From positions 1 through 6,444 of the forward strand of contig JAFGGQ010000043.1 in NCBI GenBank assembly GCA_016930435.1: a DNA stretch of 6,444 nt, in the 5' to 3' direction. Origin of the DNA: a bacterium (GTDB taxonomy: Bacteria > UBP14 > UBA6098 > JAFGQG01). Made by a program: the position numbers and the translations under genes. The notes beneath the pieces were generated by a model. The model was not told the origin of the DNA. It ran no database searches and worked only from the letters and a program-made list of their open reading frames with translations. Shown piece after piece: positions 6,370-6,444 of the stretch (the stretch's first letter is position 1; every line of letters begins with the position of its first letter).

Positions 6370-6444
6370 GTGTTTTTTACAAAGTTCAACAACAAACAAT
6401 AAACAAATAAACTTAATTCTCAAGTTAATACAGTAAATTAAACA

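Noticed and set aside
6357-6444. Minus-strand frame open from the right edge to a TAA at 6359-6357, possible end of an upstream gene
   Set aside because: The 27 or so codons translate to an AT-driven Leu/Ile/Asn/Lys mix without motif, and the stop would fall in the loop of the terminator hairpin. Non-coding intergenic DNA is more likely, though a partial gene cannot be fully excluded.

Overview
The window is almost filled by one very large minus-strand gene. It encodes a secreted, gingipain-type (peptidase family C25) cysteine protease of 2034 residues. In reading order the protein carries a signal peptide, a gingipain-type propeptide, a C25 catalytic domain with the His/Cys dyad intact (H502, C541), an Ig-like C25 C-terminal domain, about five further beta-sandwich or fibronectin-like modules, a right-handed parallel beta-helix interrupted by an inserted beta-sandwich, and a C-terminal beta-sandwich domain. 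It has no recognisable type IX secretion C-terminal domain, sortase motif or PEP-CTERM signal.

Layout, from high to low coordinates because everything reads on the minus strand: 6277-6444 is AT-rich and non-coding, with a strong GC-rich hairpin at 6339-6369 that looks like the terminator of a gene beyond the right edge, plus a third repeat arm allowing an alternative fold. The protease gene occupies 172-6276. A second minus-strand gene starts inside the protease stop codon (TGATG, one-base overlap) and runs off the left edge. Its visible 57 residues are a signal peptide and the start of an exported protein that I do not recognise. The two genes are very probably co-transcribed and translationally coupled. 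I see no RNA genes, mobile elements or CRISPR arrays, and no credible plus-strand genes.

Organism: moderate base composition, no strong Shine-Dalgarno before either start, and a C25 protease with choice-of-anchor-Q-like beta-helix ends fit an uncultured bacterium of the FCB group or a neighbouring candidate phylum (for example Cloacimonadota, KSB1, Zixibacteria, WOR-3 or Omnitrophota-like lineages). This is inference from protein style. The lack of a type IX sorting domain argues against a typical Bacteroidota gingipain. A plausible reading is that the pair encodes exported proteins, the first a modular protease whose beta-helix and beta-sandwich modules bind polysaccharide, protein or the cell surface. 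Substrate and partner are not determinable from the sequence.
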